The notes under the pieces are model-generated. The model made no database searches, had not been told where the DNA came from, and worked only from the letters and a program-made list of their open reading frames with translations. This document shows positions 22,950-24,466 of a stretch of 24,466 nucleotides of DNA, piece by piece. The number at the start of each line of letters is the position of its first letter. Within the stretch, counting starts at the first letter, position 1. The stretch is taken from NCBI GenBank assembly GCA_964615935.1, contig CAZTTG010000095.1, forward strand, positions 1-24,466, given 5' to 3'. This DNA is from CAZTTG01 sp964615935. GTDB taxonomy: Bacteria > Planctomycetota > UBA1135 > GCA-002686595. Made by a program: the position numbers and the translations under genes.

Positions 22950-24466
22950 GTGATCACCCGCCGCACGCTTCAACTGCTGGTCGTGGCGCTCCTGGCTGTG
23001 GCCCTGCTCTGGCAGGCGGAGCCGTGGGATTCCGGCGAGCCGAGCCCGGAGCTCGCCGTCGGAGAGGGGATCGCGGGCTCCCTGCCGGCGGATCTCGCCG
23101 GCGCTCCTCGTTCCTCGGAGCCCGAGGCCGCCGGCCGCTCGACGCCGACGCTGGAGCCGGGTGCCGACATGGAGGCCCCCGCGCCGGACCGGTCCCTGGC
23201 GATCCAGGTGATCGACGAGGGCGGAGCGCCGGTCCAGGGCGTTCTGGTCGCGCTGGAATGGCGCCGTCCCGACTACACCGTGCGCGCCTGGACGGCGAGA
23301 ACCGAAGGGCCCCGCGGAGAGGCGCTGACCGGGCCGCTGGCGGACGTCGCCGGGAGGGGGTCGACGGAGGGGGAGCTCTACGCCACCTTCGGCTTCCTGC
23401 TGGATGATCGCCCGCGGGTGGCGGTGGACCGCCACGATCCTCCCGCGGAGCCGATCCGCCTGGTCCTGCCACCGACCGGGAGCCTGGCCGTTCACGTCAG
23501 CCGGGGCGATGGCCGCCCGCTGCACGAGGAGGTTCAGGTCCGCCTGCGGAGGGCACCCCGCTCGCCGCATCCCTCGAGCCTCCTCCAGCTGGGCACGAAT
23601 CGCCAGAAGGAGTCCAGCCAGCAGGGCGTGGCCTTCTTCTCACACGTGGGTCTGGGCCTCGATCTGGAGATCGAATGCTGGGGGCCCCCGGACTGCGAGT
23701 CGGTCTCGCTGCGCGCACCCGGGCCGACACTGCCGGGCGAGCGGCTCGAGGTCGACTTGTGCTTTGCCGAGATCCGTCCCGGCCTGACCGGACGCGTGCT
23801 CCGGCCCGACGGCTCTCCGGCGGCGTGTCGCGAGCTGGAGTCCCTCTGGCGCGTCACGCCGTCCAGCGGCCGGCTGGACGAGCCGAGCGAGTACGACGAG
23901 AAGGAGCTGGTGACGGATGAGCTCGGCCGCTTCCACACCTTCCTGACCGCGGAATCCTCCGATGGCGACGCGATCGCCCTGTTCATCCGGGATGAGCAGG
24001 ACGATGGTCTACAGCTCGAGTGCGCCTGCGAGCTTCCCTCGGTGCTGGGCCCCGGCGAGCGCGATCTCGGCGACCTGATCCTGCAGCCCTCGCCGCTGAT
24101 CGCCGCGGGCCGGGTCGTCGACGAGCGGGGCGAAGGTCTCACCTCCGTGGGCGTATGCCTGATGCGCAGGGAGTACGAGGACGAGACCGGCGAGGACTTC
24201 TACTGGGACCTCCTCGGCTGGTTCCACAACGACACCACCGACGAGAGTGGAGCCTTCGAGATCCGCGGCGAGCTCGAGGAGGGTGAGTATGCCCTCCGGG
24301 CGTCCCCCAGCGGATTCCGCAGGGCGGAGCCGCTTCCCTTCCTTCCCGGCAGTCGCGACCTCCTCATCCGGCTGGGTCGGGACACGGTTCAAGGCATCGT
24401 CGGCTCCTTGCTCCTCGACGAGGGCATCCCGAGCTCCTCCCTGCGCGTCGGGGCCCTGTGCGATCA
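22950..24466 (+). CDS. Large membrane-anchored or secreted protein with carboxypeptidase-regulatory-like repeats, 5' part
   Basis: The gene runs off the window; 505 codons are open. GTG at 22950 has GGAGG (22939-22943) 6 nt upstream. An N-terminal hydrophobic segment (about 6-22, LQLLVVALLAVALLW) is a signal anchor or signal peptide without an obvious cleavage site. A Pro/Glu/Ala-rich linker (about 25-80) follows, then several beta-sandwich-like repeats: SLAIQVIDEGGAPVQGVLVA (about 82), GLTGRVLRPDGSPA (about 285), IAAGRVVDERGEGLTSVGV (about 388). The last continues with DESGAFEIRGELEEGEYALR, the typical carboxypeptidase-D regulatory-like pattern. These domains are usually structural or adhesive. 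It starts 71 nt after the lectin gene on the same strand with no evident terminator, so the two may be co-transcribed. Confidence 0.75.
   Translation, partial: MITRRTLQLLVVALLAVALLWQAEPWDSGEPSPELAVGEGIAGSLPADLAGAPRSSEPEAAGRSTPTLEPGADMEAPAPDRSLAIQVIDEGGAPVQGVLVALEWRRPDYTVRAWTARTEGPRGEALTGPLADVAGRGSTEGELYATFGFLLDDRPRVAVDRHDPPAEPIRLVLPPTGSLAVHVSRGDGRPLHEEVQVRLRRAPRSPHPSSLLQLGTNRQKESSQQGVAFFSHVGLGLDLEIECWGPPDCESVSLRAPGPTLPGERLEVDLCFAEIRPGLTGRVLRPDGSPAACRELESLWRVTPSSGRLDEPSEYDEKELVTDELGRFHTFLTAESSDGDAIALFIRDEQDDGLQLECACELPSVLGPGERDLGDLILQPSPLIAAGRVVDERGEGLTSVGVCLMRREYEDETGEDFYWDLLGWFHNDTTDESGAFEIRGELEEGEYALRASPSGFRRAEPLPFLPGSRDLLIRLGRDTVQGIVGSLLLDEGIPSSSLRVGALCD

Overview
The window is high-GC DNA from what looks like a Planctomycetota or similarly large-genome, surface-protein-rich bacterium. 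This is inferred from several features: a formylglycine-type sulfatase, an FG-GAP beta-propeller protein, a tandem F-type lectin protein, a very large RHS/YD-repeat protein, and a Cys/Trp-rich C-terminal module shared by two otherwise unrelated secreted proteins. Start codons are mixed (ATG, GTG and TTG), usually behind a GGAGG-like ribosome binding site. No rRNA, tRNA, CRISPR array or replication origin was seen.

Layout. Positions 1-483 (-) hold the N-terminal part of a sulfatase, divergent from a PAS/GAF hybrid histidine kinase (726-3227, +). Next (3440-4927, +) is a broken secreted-protein gene. It carries a 203-bp non-coding insertion (3570-3772) with perfect 14-bp terminal inverted repeats and a 5-bp target duplication, plus a separate 1-nt frameshift in a G-run. 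A strong hairpin terminator (4993-5018) separates it from a minus-strand series. That series contains a 79-aa membrane protein translationally coupled to a YeiH/UPF0324-type transporter with an unusual large insertion (5134-7160), a seven-repeat FG-GAP protein (7280-8977), a headless remnant of an M61-type peptidase (9085-9528), and two overlapping paralogous membrane genes of exactly 811 codons each (9587-12022 and 12019-14454). A 2130-aa RHS protein (14538-20930) completes it. After a 532-bp divergent intergenic region, the plus strand carries a tandem F-type lectin protein (21463-22878) and the start of a lipoprotein-like or membrane-anchored protein with carboxypeptidase-regulatory-like repeats that runs off the window (22950-end).

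The most interesting unit is the 811-aa pair downstream of the RHS gene. The N-terminal membrane core of the distal gene has Cys131, Arg178 and His207 placed on successive membrane segments, with spacing like the exosortase/archaeosortase catalytic triad. It is fused to two GATase-like (DUF4350/GldG-type) domains. The proximal paralog has the same overall layout but no recognisable triad. This could be a catalytic/pseudo-enzyme pair acting on surface proteins, possibly on the neighbouring RHS protein. The family assignment rests on motif reading only and the substrate link is inference.
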